DNA from: Bermanella sp036960565
Lineage (GTDB): Bacteria > Pseudomonadota > Gammaproteobacteria > Pseudomonadales > Oceanobacteraceae
Length of the DNA: 64,000 nt
NCBI GenBank assembly: GCA_036960565.1
Contig: JBALXQ010000036.1
Coordinates: 1-64,000 of the forward strand
Reading direction: 5' to 3'
The translations under genes and the position numbers were made by a program. A model generated the notes under the pieces. The model was not told the origin of the DNA and searched no databases. It worked only from the letters and a program-made list of their open reading frames with translations. This document shows, in pieces, positions 35,933 through 44,918 of the stretch; positions within the stretch are counted from its first letter, which is position 1; each line of letters begins with the position of its first letter.

Positions 35933-37567
35933 TTAAATGGAGCGCTTAAGTCGTTCTTGTGCTTTTCGCAATTGTAGCCAGCGATCGTAACGTTCATCAC
36001 TTTCAGGCAAATTTCCTAATCGAGACATTAACTCATCGACTTCTTTGACCATGGTCTTAGTGGGTTCGCGCTGGTCCATAAAGGCAATTTTTGCCTGAAT
36101 GGCATTTACCACTACGGTATGGCCAGCCTCCTTGTAAGCGGTGGCTTTATCAAACAACTCAATGGCCTGATTGAGCTGGCCTCGTTCAAAAAAGCCGATG
36201 GCTTGATCGTTAATCTCTGTGGTGTATTCACGTACCACTACTTCACTGATTTCATTTTTAGTACGAGTTAATTCACGAGTTTCGGCTCGGCTTAAATCTT
36301 TGCGAGTGCCTAACGTTCCCAGCAAATCTTGGGCCTTTGCATGTTGCTTGGTTTCTAGGAATACATTCACCATGGAAAGCTGCATGGCGCCACTGGGTTC
36401 ATTTATTTCCATTAATAAAGACTCAGCCCTTTCTGCTGCTGCCTTGGCATCGGCTTCCTTGCCCAAATTAGAATAAGTGGTGCTCTCAATAATGGTGGCT
36501 TCAAATACGTAATCGATATTGTCTTTGTAAAGAGTCTTGGCCTCCTCCACCGCTTTAAGGGCTTCCTGGCTGCCGGCGCGGCTATCCTTATTATTCTGTG
36601 GAGTAATTTTGTGTTGCAGGCTTTTGGCAAATAACAGGTAATTTTTTACAGAGCGATAACAGCTGTGTCGGGCCAATTTCACCGACATTTTAAAAGCACT
36701 CTCGGCCACTGCAAAATCTTTATTGGCATAGGCGATTCGACCTAATTCCATTTGCCTGAGTACTTGTTTAGGCGATACTTTTGTCGCCCTTAGCAAAGTG
36801 TTCTGGGCACTTTGCAACTTTTTTCGTTTAAGGTGAATCTTGCATAATAGGTCATAACATTGCACATATTTAGGGTGTTCCCTAATGGTATGCTCGAGAA
36901 CTTTTTCTGCTGCGTCGAAGTCTTCGAGGTTAAATAAGCAAGTGGCTTTACCTAGTAAAGCCCAATTAACTTCTCTTTCTTTAAGGATGTTCTGGTACAG
37001 GTCAAGAGCTGCTTTAAACTCCTTCAACGCCATGAAAGTTCGACCCTTAATACGTTCTATGCGCAATTTTAATCTTGGTTGTTTTTCAATAAGCGCATCA
37101 CACAAGGGCAATACTTTACGTCTTTCCTGGCGATCGATCGATTCGTTTATACCTTTAAGTTGTTCTTTTACATTAAGAATACGGGTAAGGCGCTGACGCA
37201 TGACATCTATGGTGAAGGGTTTGGTAACGTAATCGTCGGGCTCATATTCAATGGCGCCCATCACCATGTCCATGGCATTTTCACCCGTGAGCATGACGAA
37301 GGTGCAAGTGGCTTTTATTTGGCGAGTGAAGCGCGCTTCTTCGAGAATTTGCTGCCCATCACGGCCACGACCTAGATTGTAATCACTGATGATAAGGTCA
37401 TAGCTGTTGTTAAATATAAATTCGGTGGCCTCATCTCCATCCATGGCAATATCTACTTTATTGGCTCCTAGAATCATGAGCATCTTTTTCATGGCACTGC
37501 GCGACTCTACCAAATCATCAATGGCAAGAATGCGCATTTTTCCAAGTATTGCGTCCAGTTGAGACAT
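35933..37567 (-). CDS. Response regulator with long TPR repeat region
   Basis: Protein of 544 residues. The receiver domain (about 10-130) has Asp17/Asp18, phospho-acceptor Asp62 in IISDYNLG, Thr94 and Lys116 in DDYVTKPF. The rest is a chain of TPR-like helical pairs from about residue 160 (for instance YQNILKEREVNWALLGKATC and LLRATKVSPKQVLRQMELGR). There is no DNA-binding or enzymatic output domain, so signalling is probably by protein contact. It forms a two-gene operon with the downstream kinase. It is divergent from the broken acyltransferase at 37682. Confidence 0.88.
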   Translation of the reverse strand: MSQLDAILGKMRILAIDDLVESRSAMKKMLMILGANKVDIAMDGDEATEFIFNNSYDLIISDYNLGRGRDGQQILEEARFTRQIKATCTFVMLTGENAMDMVMGAIEYEPDDYVTKPFTIDVMRQRLTRILNVKEQLKGINESIDRQERRKVLPLCDALIEKQPRLKLRIERIKGRTFMALKEFKAALDLYQNILKEREVNWALLGKATCLFNLEDFDAAEKVLEHTIREHPKYVQCYDLLCKIHLKRKKLQSAQNTLLRATKVSPKQVLRQMELGRIAYANKDFAVAESAFKMSVKLARHSCYRSVKNYLLFAKSLQHKITPQNNKDSRAGSQEALKAVEEAKTLYKDNIDYVFEATIIESTTYSNLGKEADAKAAAERAESLLMEINEPSGAMQLSMVNVFLETKQHAKAQDLLGTLGTRKDLSRAETRELTRTKNEISEVVVREYTTEINDQAIGFFERGQLNQAIELFDKATAYKEAGHTVVVNAIQAKIAFMDQREPTKTMVKEVDELMSRLGNLPESDERYDRWLQLRKAQERLKRSI

Positions 37568-37681
37568 GGCAGATCCTATTTTCCTGTTTTAAGCATAGCA
37601 ATAGCTGGCTAATTCGCGATCTGCTGGTGAATTCTTTCGGAATAAGACAATGTGCGCAACTTTAGGTCTAAAATAGTAGTT

Positions 37682-38561
37682 ATGGACATTAAATCAGCAG
37701 TTGCCCTATTTGTGATTCGCAGCCTTTCTTCGTTGAATCTGCCACTGGCCAGGACCTTAGGCAGTGGTTTTGGGCAGCTTATGGCGCGTACCAACCGCTC
37801 TATGTACAAGGTAACGCTAAAGAATATACAGCTGTGTTTTCCTGACATGCTGCCTCAACTTCAGCGCCGTTTAGCCCTTGAGAGCGTAAAAGAGACCAGC
37901 AAAACCATGGCTGAGGCGGGCTTGGCTTGGGCTGGCACAGATGAAAAATTTCAGCGTAATGCCAGCCAAATAGTGAATGTTAAAAATGCCCAGCTGTTTG
38001 AAGAAGCCGTGTCTGCCGATAAAGGCGTGTTGTTGCTTGGGTAATTGGGAATAGTTAACCAATTACTTGCCGCAACGTTGTGATTTGATGGGGCTATATA
38101 AGATGGCCAAGATGCCCGGTTTAGAAAAAGCCATGCTTGAGGCCAGGTTAAGCTGTGGGGTGCAGTTGGTAGCTGGCACTCGAAACGGGGTAGAAAAATT
38201 TACCCAGCACTATGTGGATAAAAAAGCGTGCATCGTTGTGCCTGATCAAGAGCCTTCCATTAAATCTGGAGTGTGGTCTAAGTTTTTTGGCATGCCAGCG
38301 CTGACGCCTAAATTTATTCACAGTCTCATTCAAAAGAACCCTGAAGGGGTCGTGCTGAACAGTTATGTGTTACGTGTTCCTGATGGTTTTGAAATGGTGT
38401 TTGAAAAAGTTGAGCCTGACATTTATAACCAAGATTTAGCGACTTCTGTGGATGCTATGAATAAGGGATTTGAAAAATGCATTCGCCAGCACCCTAGTCA
38501 GTACCAATGGGAATATAAGCGCTTTAAGAAAAATAAAGAGGAGTTTTATAGGGGCTTATAA
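37682..38561 (+). pseudogene. Broken LpxL/HtrB-type acyltransferase
   Basis: The two reading frames together spell one lipid A late acyltransferase family protein of about 290 residues. The first frame (37682-38044) runs MDIKSAVALFVIR to KGVLLLG and stops. The second frame continues LGNWE, a TAG stop (38052-38054), LTNYLPQRCDLMGLYKM and on to YRGL at 38561. The family expects about PHLGNWE after GVLLL, so roughly 11 bases are missing around 38036. That deletion removes the catalytic histidine of the HX4(D/E) motif. Two independent lesions argue for a real pseudogene rather than a read error. Pseudomonads have such a gene near glyQ. Confidence 0.85.
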
Positions 38562-38585
38562 TTTGGATACGCCAGCTGGAGTGTA

Positions 38586-38888
38586 TTAAATGTAACTATT
38601 TGCCCCCAGCCAAAATGTATAAACAAGGAAGGCTATAGGTGCGCTAGAACGCAGAAAAGCCGCTATATCTTTGTAGCTTGGATCACCTAGGCTAATGGCC
38701 TTAATACTCAGAAGTAATGATACTAGCCAAGAGCAAAAGCCAATAATCCCTGCAGGAGAAGAAATCATAAATGCTGTAGGAGCAGTGATTCCAAAGTTAG
38801 TTAATACTCCGATAGTCAAATACACCCATGGAAATGAAAACCATCCAATAAGGCATAATTTAATCGGTGATATCTTCGATAGACTCAT
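38586..38888 (-). CDS. Small membrane protein of unknown function
   Basis: Predicted protein of 100 residues with about three membrane helices (near 10-30, 38-65 and 80-97). I do not recognise a family. The start codon lies just next to the repeat element at 38896-39057 and no good ribosome site is visible (only AGAG). It may be a real orphan gene or a chance frame; hydrophobicity and length favour a gene modestly. Confidence 0.5.
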   Translation of the reverse strand: MSLSKISPIKLCLIGWFSFPWVYLTIGVLTNFGITAPTAFMISSPAGIIGFCSWLVSLLLSIKAISLGDPSYKDIAAFLRSSAPIAFLVYTFWLGANSYI

Positions 38889-38895
38889 TACATCT

Positions 38896-39057
38896 CTGTT
38901 CGATCGCTCTCAGGCATCCTCGAAAACGGCGTCCTGCGTTTTTCTAATATGATACATCCATGTATCTATGCCCTTCGCGATCTGACTTATATATGCACCC
39001 TGTTCGGATCACTCTCAGGCATCCTGCCTTCCACGATCTTAGTACATCCCTGTATGT
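38896..39057 (-). repeat. Duplicated palindromic repeat element downstream of trkH
   Basis: Two copies of one element lie head to tail, 104-105 bp apart. CTGTTCGATCGCTCTCAGG at 38896 recurs with small changes at 39000, followed in each by GCATCCT. Palindromes in it are GATACAT-CC-ATGTATC (38951-38966), AGGCA-TCC-TGCCT (39017-39029) and TACA-TCCC-TGTA (39043-39054). On the minus strand, the direction of the flanking genes, all three show GGA in the loop. AUACAGGGAUGU (complement of 39044-39055) fits the published CsrA consensus RUACARGGAUGU at every position. Confidence 0.85.
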
Positions 39058-40505
39058 CACTGGCGCCAGAAGGTTGGGGTTAGTAGTACCAACAAGGTGA
39101 ATATCTCTAGACGCCCCAGCAGCATGGCAAAGCTTAATACCCATTTAGCAAAGTCAGTTATTTCTCCGTATTGAGCCGCCACTGCTCCAAGGCCTGGGCC
39201 TAGGTTATTTAGGCAGGCTCCAACGGCTGAAAATGCAGAAACAAAATCCAGTCCTGTGGCGAGTAGTAGTATTGTCATCACTAGATAAAGCATCAGGTAA
39301 ACACTGAAAAATCCCCACACGGCTTCTACAATTCTGTCTTCCACTGGGCGCCCACCAAGGCGAATAGGGATGACGGCATTAGGATGAATTAGGCGTTTTA
39401 ATTCACGGCTGCCTTGCTTGTAAATAAGCAATACTCGAATCACTTTCAAGCCACCGCCAGTGCTGCCTGCACAGCCCCCCATGAAGGCTAAAAAGAATAA
39501 TAAAAATGGCAGGAAAACCGGCCATAGTGAAAAGTCTGCGGTGGCGAATCCGGTAGTGGTGGCAATGCTTACCAGTTCGAACAAACCAAAACGAACGGCT
39601 TCATCGGCTTCGTAGCTGTGAGTATTAATTAGGGTGAAAACAGTAATGCAAGCCACTACGCCCAGAACAATTAACAGGGCTTTTACTTCAGCGTCGGCTA
39701 AGTAGTGCTTTAGAGAGCGGTAGCGCCAAGCATAAAAGTGCAGGGCAAAATTGAAAGCACTGATGACCATGAAAAACATAGCAACGCTTTCAATGAGGCC
39801 ATTATCAAAGTACCCCATGCTGGCATCGTGGGTACTGAAGCCACCGATGGCGATGGTGCTAAAGGCATGGCAAATGGCATCAAATAGGTTCATGCCCGCT
39901 ATCCAGTAACCCAGGCCACAGGCGATGGTCAGGGCTAGGTAGATATACCAAAGGGTCTTGGCGGTTTCGGTTATGCGCGGCGTTAATTTGTTGTCCTTCA
40001 TAGGGCCGGGTGTTTCGGCTCGATACAACTGCATGCCACCAATGCCGAGCATAGGCAATATAGCCACAGCCAACACGATAATCCCCATGCCGCCTAACCA
40101 TTGCAGGAACTGGCGATAAAATAAGATGGAGTGAGGCAAGTCATCAAGGCCAGTAATAACCGTGGCCCCAGTGGTGGTCCAGCCCGACATGGATTCAAAA
40201 AACGCATCGGTAAAACTTAGGCCGGGATTATCGGCCAACATTAAAGGGAGCGATCCCGATAGGGCCAGTACTAACCAGAACAACACGGTCACCACAAAGC
40301 CGTCGCGGGTGCGCAATTCCTGCCGACGTTTACGTACCGGGTACCAGAAGAAAGCGCCTGTGGCGAAAGTAATGCCAAAGGCGGAAATGAAGGCGCCTAA
40401 GGCACTGTCTTGATAGATGACGCTTATAAAAATAGGCGGTATCAGCGCAATGCTGAACACCATTAACAGTATGCCCAGAATGCGAAAAATTATAGCTGGA
40501 TGCAT
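39057..40505 (-). CDS. trkH: Trk potassium uptake protein TrkH
   Basis: Channel-like membrane subunit of the Trk potassium uptake system. It has 482 residues with four pseudo-repeated membrane-pore-membrane units. Pore-loop signatures include SMSGWTTTGATVI near residue 105, STIAIGGFSTHD, TTTGFATADF and AFSAVGACLNNLGPG. It follows trkA (14 bp gap), its cytoplasmic regulatory subunit. The stop codon borders a repeat element. Confidence 0.95.
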   Translation of the reverse strand: MHPAIIFRILGILLMVFSIALIPPIFISVIYQDSALGAFISAFGITFATGAFFWYPVRKRRQELRTRDGFVVTVLFWLVLALSGSLPLMLADNPGLSFTDAFFESMSGWTTTGATVITGLDDLPHSILFYRQFLQWLGGMGIIVLAVAILPMLGIGGMQLYRAETPGPMKDNKLTPRITETAKTLWYIYLALTIACGLGYWIAGMNLFDAICHAFSTIAIGGFSTHDASMGYFDNGLIESVAMFFMVISAFNFALHFYAWRYRSLKHYLADAEVKALLIVLGVVACITVFTLINTHSYEADEAVRFGLFELVSIATTTGFATADFSLWPVFLPFLLFFLAFMGGCAGSTGGGLKVIRVLLIYKQGSRELKRLIHPNAVIPIRLGGRPVEDRIVEAVWGFFSVYLMLYLVMTILLLATGLDFVSAFSAVGACLNNLGPGLGAVAAQYGEITDFAKWVLSFAMLLGRLEIFTLLVLLTPTFWRQ

Positions 40506-40519
40506 GCTTGGTCCTTAGT

Positions 40520-41899
40520 TTAGAAAAAGCCCAGCTCAACCTGAAACAGGCGCTCAACTTCAGGAATGCGTTTTTTGTCTAATACAAACAGAATCACATG
40601 ATCGTCACTTTCGATGACCACATCCCCGTGGGCAATGACTACCTGATCCTTACGTACGATGGCGCCTATGGTGGCGCCCTCTGGCAAGTTGACCTGATCC
40701 AGTCTTAATCCCACCACTTTTGAGGTGTTTTTATCGCCGTGAGCAATGGCTTCAATGGCTTCGGCAGCACCCCGGCGTAAACTATGAACGCTGGCCACAT
40801 CGCCTCGACGCACATGGGTAAGCAAGCTGCCAAGAGTGGTTTGCGAAGGGCTAATGGCAATGTCGATGCCTTGGCCTTGTACCAAATCTACATATTGAGC
40901 CTTGTTGATAAGGGTCATAACCTTGCGCGCGCCCAACTGCTTTGCCAGCATGGAAGACATAACGTTAACTTCATCATCATTGGTGAGAGCACAAAAAACA
41001 TCGGTATTTTCTATGTTTGCTTCTAGCAGTAATTCTTTATCGGTGGCACTGCCGTTTACAATGATGGTTTTGCTCTTTACTTTTTCACTTAAGCGCTCAC
41101 AGCGTGGTCGGTTATGGTCGATGAGTTTTACGTGATAATGAGGTTCAAGGGCAAGTGCTAGGCGTGCCCCTATGTTGCCGCCGCCTGCGATAATTATGCG
41201 TTTATAAGGCGCTTCGCTGCGACGTAACTCAGCCATAACGGTGCGAATATCTTTTTTGGCAGCAATGAAAAACACTTCATCATCTACCTCTATTACTGTG
41301 GATGCCTGTGGCAATATGGCTTCGCCACGACGATAAATGGCCGCCACTCTCGTATCCACATCACTGGTTAAATGCTCACGCAAAAACTTCAGTTCTTGTC
41401 CCACTAGCGGGCCACCGTAATAGGCTTTAGAGCCTACTAGCATGACTTTATTGTCGGCAAAGGCCTGTACTTCTAAGGCACCCGGATACTGTAGCAAGCG
41501 CTTAATGTAGTTGGTGACTTCTTGTTCAGGGCTAATGAACACATCAATGGGAATGGCTTGATTACCAAATAGCTCTTTATACTGGGTGTATTCTTGGGCG
41601 CGTATGCGGCTAATTTTGGTGGGGGTTTTGAAAACTGTATGGGCCACCTGACAGGCCATCATGTTGACTTCATCTGAGTTAGTCACAGCGACCAGCATAT
41701 CTGCATCATCGCCGCCGGCTAGACGGAGTACATCGGGGAAGGATGCCTTGCCGCGCACGGTACGAATATCTAGGCGGTTTTGCAGCTCTTTTAAGCGATC
41801 GCTGTCGGTATCAACAACAGTAATGTCGTTACCTTCAATGGCAAGGTGTTCTGCCAGAGTACCGCCTACCTGGCCTGCGCCAAGGATAATAATCTTCAT
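40520..41899 (-). CDS. trkA: Trk system potassium uptake regulatory protein TrkA
   Basis: Cytoplasmic NAD(H)-binding regulator that gates TrkH. It has 459 residues in two RCK halves. Each half has a Rossmann fold (GAGQVGGTLAEHLA at residue 7 and IIAGGGNIGARLALAL near residue 235) followed by an RCK-C domain. It begins MKIIILGAGQVGG, the family start. It is downstream of rsmB, as in Pseudomonas. Confidence 0.97.
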   Translation of the reverse strand: MKIIILGAGQVGGTLAEHLAIEGNDITVVDTDSDRLKELQNRLDIRTVRGKASFPDVLRLAGGDDADMLVAVTNSDEVNMMACQVAHTVFKTPTKISRIRAQEYTQYKELFGNQAIPIDVFISPEQEVTNYIKRLLQYPGALEVQAFADNKVMLVGSKAYYGGPLVGQELKFLREHLTSDVDTRVAAIYRRGEAILPQASTVIEVDDEVFFIAAKKDIRTVMAELRRSEAPYKRIIIAGGGNIGARLALALEPHYHVKLIDHNRPRCERLSEKVKSKTIIVNGSATDKELLLEANIENTDVFCALTNDDEVNVMSSMLAKQLGARKVMTLINKAQYVDLVQGQGIDIAISPSQTTLGSLLTHVRRGDVASVHSLRRGAAEAIEAIAHGDKNTSKVVGLRLDQVNLPEGATIGAIVRKDQVVIAHGDVVIESDDHVILFVLDKKRIPEVERLFQVELGFF

Positions 41900-41961
41900 T
41901 CTGTGGTTCTCTTAGCCTTACTTGGTGGCACAAATGCCACCGTTGAACACCCTAGGGATCT

Positions 41962-43284
41962 TTACGCCTGTTTTTTAAGCAGAGCATAAAAGAAGCCATC
42001 ATGACTGCGTTCACTAGGAAAAAGCTGCCAGCCAAAGCCGGTATCAATGCCGCTACTTAGCTTGTCCGTTAAATCTATATTCTGCAATTTCGCCCCCTCT
42101 TGATCCGCTAAAAATGCCTTTATATTTTGGCTGTTTTCAACGGGTAAAACTGAGCAGGTGGCGTATAACAAGCTGCCACCGGGTTTTAACATGGTCCAAG
42201 CTTGATCTAAAATTTCACGCTGTAAGATCGCAAGGTTATCAATATCTTCTTTTAGACGCAGCAATTTAATATCTGGGTGACGACGGATCACGCCAGTAGC
42301 GCTGCAGGGAACATCTAATAAAATTCGGTCAAACAGCTCACCATCCCACCAAGTTTCAGGGTGTTGTGCTTTGCCCACGGCGGTGACCGCATTAAAGTTT
42401 AAGCGCTGTAAATTCTCGGTTACACGCTCTAAGCGGCGCTCATCGGCGTCCATGGCTACCACCTGAGCATCCCCCTGAACAAATTCCAGTAGGTGGCAGG
42501 TTTTTCCTCCTGGTGCACTGCAGGCATCAAGGATTCGGTCGCCTTTTTCCGGCGCCAATATTTGAGCTGCCATCTGCGCTGCTTCATCTTGTACAGAGCA
42601 AGAGCCATCACGGAACCCTGGTAATTCAAATACGTCCATGGCCTTTTCTAAATATATCGATGTAAGTGATAACTTACCTTCTCTGGCCTCAATTTCACTG
42701 TTTTTTAGTGAATTTAAATAGGTTTCTCTATCCTGTTGGTTAGCATTTACTCGCAAACACATAGGAGCCTGAATATTGGCTTGTTCACAAATCTGTTGCC
42801 AGTGGTCGGGCCAACTTTTTTTAATTTGTTTCAGTAGCCATTTGGGGTGCTCTAAGCGGGTAACATCAGATGTTTTAAGGCCATCAAGCAGAGCTTCTTT
42901 TTCTCGTTGAAAACGCCTAAGAATGGCATTTAGCAACCCTTTAAACTTTTCAAGTTTTAGTTGCCCACAGGCTTCAACAGTTTCGTGAATGGCTGCATGC
43001 TCGGAAATATCAGTGTATGCAAGTTGGTAAATACCCACCCACATGAGCGCCTGCACGGGACGTGCTTCTTCCGTCAGCGGCTTTTGCAATAGCATTTTAC
43101 TTAAAGCATTCAGACTAAAATAATGCCGGCAGCTGCCATAGCAAATATGTTGCAGCAAGCCTTTGTCACTGGCTGGCACCTTCTCACTTAGGCGGGCTAA
43201 CACTGGCGTGAGACTTCTTTGTTTATCCACTACATCTAACATAGCCAGTGCCGCAACGGCTCGGCAATTCAAATTTGAATTCAT
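41962..43284 (-). CDS. rsmB: 16S rRNA (cytosine-967 C5) methyltransferase RsmB
   Basis: Methylates C967 of 16S rRNA; also called Sun or Fmu. It has 440 residues. The N-terminal NusB-like RNA-binding domain covers about 1-140. The SAM-binding motif is ILDACSAPGGKTCHLLE near residue 250. The two catalytic cysteines are in DVPCSATGVIRRHPDIK and YATCSVLP. It abuts fmt with no gap, so the two are coupled in the def-fmt-rsmB-trkA-trkH operon. Confidence 0.97.
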   Translation of the reverse strand: MNSNLNCRAVAALAMLDVVDKQRSLTPVLARLSEKVPASDKGLLQHICYGSCRHYFSLNALSKMLLQKPLTEEARPVQALMWVGIYQLAYTDISEHAAIHETVEACGQLKLEKFKGLLNAILRRFQREKEALLDGLKTSDVTRLEHPKWLLKQIKKSWPDHWQQICEQANIQAPMCLRVNANQQDRETYLNSLKNSEIEAREGKLSLTSIYLEKAMDVFELPGFRDGSCSVQDEAAQMAAQILAPEKGDRILDACSAPGGKTCHLLEFVQGDAQVVAMDADERRLERVTENLQRLNFNAVTAVGKAQHPETWWDGELFDRILLDVPCSATGVIRRHPDIKLLRLKEDIDNLAILQREILDQAWTMLKPGGSLLYATCSVLPVENSQNIKAFLADQEGAKLQNIDLTDKLSSGIDTGFGWQLFPSERSHDGFFYALLKKQA

Positions 43285-44226
43285 TTACAGCTCGCTGGCC
43301 AGTAGGTAATTTTCCTGAAAAGGGTGTTTACCATTTAATAAATCGGCTACCTGCATGGGCTTCTTACCCGGTAGTTGAACCTGTTCAAGGGTGATGGCCT
43401 GATCTTTACAGGCAATAGTAATACCCATGCTGTTAACGGCTAAAACTGTTCCAGGTATGGCTTGATGAGCCTGTGGATAAACCTGTGCTTTTAGAACGCG
43501 AATTCGACTATCGCCCAGCAGGGTGTAGCACATGGGAAACGGGTTAAATGCTCGAATTTTTTGCACAATCTCGCTTGCAGGTAAATACCAGTTAATAAGG
43601 GCCTCTCCTTTACTGAGCTTACGGGCGTAGCAACTTAGATTATCGTCTTGTACCTCACCCAGTACCTGGCCTACCGCGAACTTGTTGGCCATTTCAACTA
43701 TGGCTTGGCTACCCAATTCCGCTAGGCGATCATGCAGAGTACCACCTGTATCACTCGGCATGATGGGGGTTTCAACCTTATGTAGCATAGGGCCGGTATC
43801 TAGCCCCAATTCCATTTGCATAACGGTTACGCCACTGGCCGCATCACCTGCTTCTATCGCTCGTTGAATAGGTGCAGCCCCACGCCAGCGAGGCAGGAGA
43901 GAAGCATGACTGTTAATGCACATTTTCGTGGGAATATCTAATACGGCTTGAGGCAGTAATAGGCCGTAAGCCACCACAATAAATAAATCGGGTTTTAAGT
44001 CCCTGAGCTGTTGAATATCGTCTTCTAGTTTGAAGTTTATTGGTTGAAAAACCTCAATTTTGTGTTCAAGCGCCAGTTTTTTTACCGCACTTGGGTTCAG
44101 CTTTTTGCCTCTTCCTGCCGGGCGATCAGGCTGGGTGTAAACCGCCACAACGTCATAATTTGTGTTTAGCAAAGCTGATAAATGGGTGGCAGCAAAATCT
44201 GGGGTACCGGCAAAGACAATTCTCAA
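43285..44226 (-). CDS. fmt: Methionyl-tRNA formyltransferase
   Basis: Adds a formyl group from 10-formyl-tetrahydrofolate to the initiator Met-tRNA. It has 313 residues. The N-terminus MRIVFAGTPDFAATHLSALL and the catalytic region NSHASLLPRWRGAAPIQRAI (about 108-127) with its conserved Asn/His are diagnostic. The C-terminal OB-fold domain ends with NYLLASEL. It is 50 bp downstream of def, the enzyme that later removes the formyl group. Confidence 0.97.
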   Translation of the reverse strand: MRIVFAGTPDFAATHLSALLNTNYDVVAVYTQPDRPAGRGKKLNPSAVKKLALEHKIEVFQPINFKLEDDIQQLRDLKPDLFIVVAYGLLLPQAVLDIPTKMCINSHASLLPRWRGAAPIQRAIEAGDAASGVTVMQMELGLDTGPMLHKVETPIMPSDTGGTLHDRLAELGSQAIVEMANKFAVGQVLGEVQDDNLSCYARKLSKGEALINWYLPASEIVQKIRAFNPFPMCYTLLGDSRIRVLKAQVYPQAHQAIPGTVLAVNSMGITIACKDQAITLEQVQLPGKKPMQVADLLNGKHPFQENYLLASEL

Positions 44227-44276
44227 GCTTTTTTCCTTTTTAAAATTTTGGGTGCTTAAACTTAATAGATGTGCAC

Positions 44277-44792
44277 TTAAGCTTGCTTGGCTTGTAGTCT
44301 GTGCTGCTTTTCTAGCTTTTTGCGAATACGGTCGCGCTTAGTGTTGGAGATGTAATCGACAAACAGTTTGCCATCGAGGTGATCTAGCTCATGTTGAATA
44401 CATACTGCCAGTAATCCGTTGGCTTCTAATTCAAATGAATTGCCGTCTTTATCAAGGGCTTCTATTTTACAGTGTTCGATGCGTTCAATATCTTCATAAA
44501 ACCCAGGTACAGACAAGCAGCCTTCTTGCATTAGTTCTAGCTCACCATCTAGAACTGTCACCTTAGGGTTGATGAATACTAAGGGCTCTGACTTATCTTC
44601 GCTGACGTCTATGACCACAATTTGCTGATGAACATTAACCTGACTGGCGGCCAGGCCTATGCCCGGTGCGTCGTACATGGTTTCAAACATGTCGTTAATG
44701 ATACCCCGAATTTTATCGGTAACTTCAGTAACTGGCTTGGCTTTAGTGCGCAGACGCGGGTCAGGAAATTCTAAAATGTCTAATATAGCCAT
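44277..44792 (-). CDS. def: Peptide deformylase
   Basis: Metalloenzyme that removes the N-formyl group from new proteins. It has 171 residues. All three class I motifs are present: GIGLAASQV (about residue 45), EGCLSVPGF (about 88) and QHELDHLDG (about 132), which supply the Cys and two His metal ligands and the catalytic Glu. It is divergent from the LysM protein gene and is the first gene of its operon. Confidence 0.98.
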   Translation of the reverse strand: MAILDILEFPDPRLRTKAKPVTEVTDKIRGIINDMFETMYDAPGIGLAASQVNVHQQIVVIDVSEDKSEPLVFINPKVTVLDGELELMQEGCLSVPGFYEDIERIEHCKIEALDKDGNSFELEANGLLAVCIQHELDHLDGKLFVDYISNTKRDRIRKKLEKQHRLQAKQA

Positions 44793-44918
44793 AAACTTGT
44801 GACGCCTTAGTAGTCATCAGGGCGCTGGCCCTGCTAATATTGAATACGCCTATTATATATGATGATGATGTCGATTCTATCAATTAGAAGCGATACGAAT
44901 AAAAATAAGGGATTACCC

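Noticed and set aside
35908..36000. Upstream extension of the small histidine kinase
   Set aside because: It would overlap the response regulator's end by 68 bases, and the added residues look like shifted-frame sequence; ATG 35907 fits spacing better.
38036..38066. Programmed frameshift in the acyltransferase gene
   Set aside because: There is no slippery heptamer, an extra TAG lies in the second frame, and the catalytic histidine is missing in any reading, so decay is the simpler explanation.
41924..41941. GGTGGCA-CAAA-TGCCACC hairpin between rsmB and trkA as terminator
   Set aside because: A good stem but no T-run on either strand, and both genes lie in one co-directional group; I could not assign a role.
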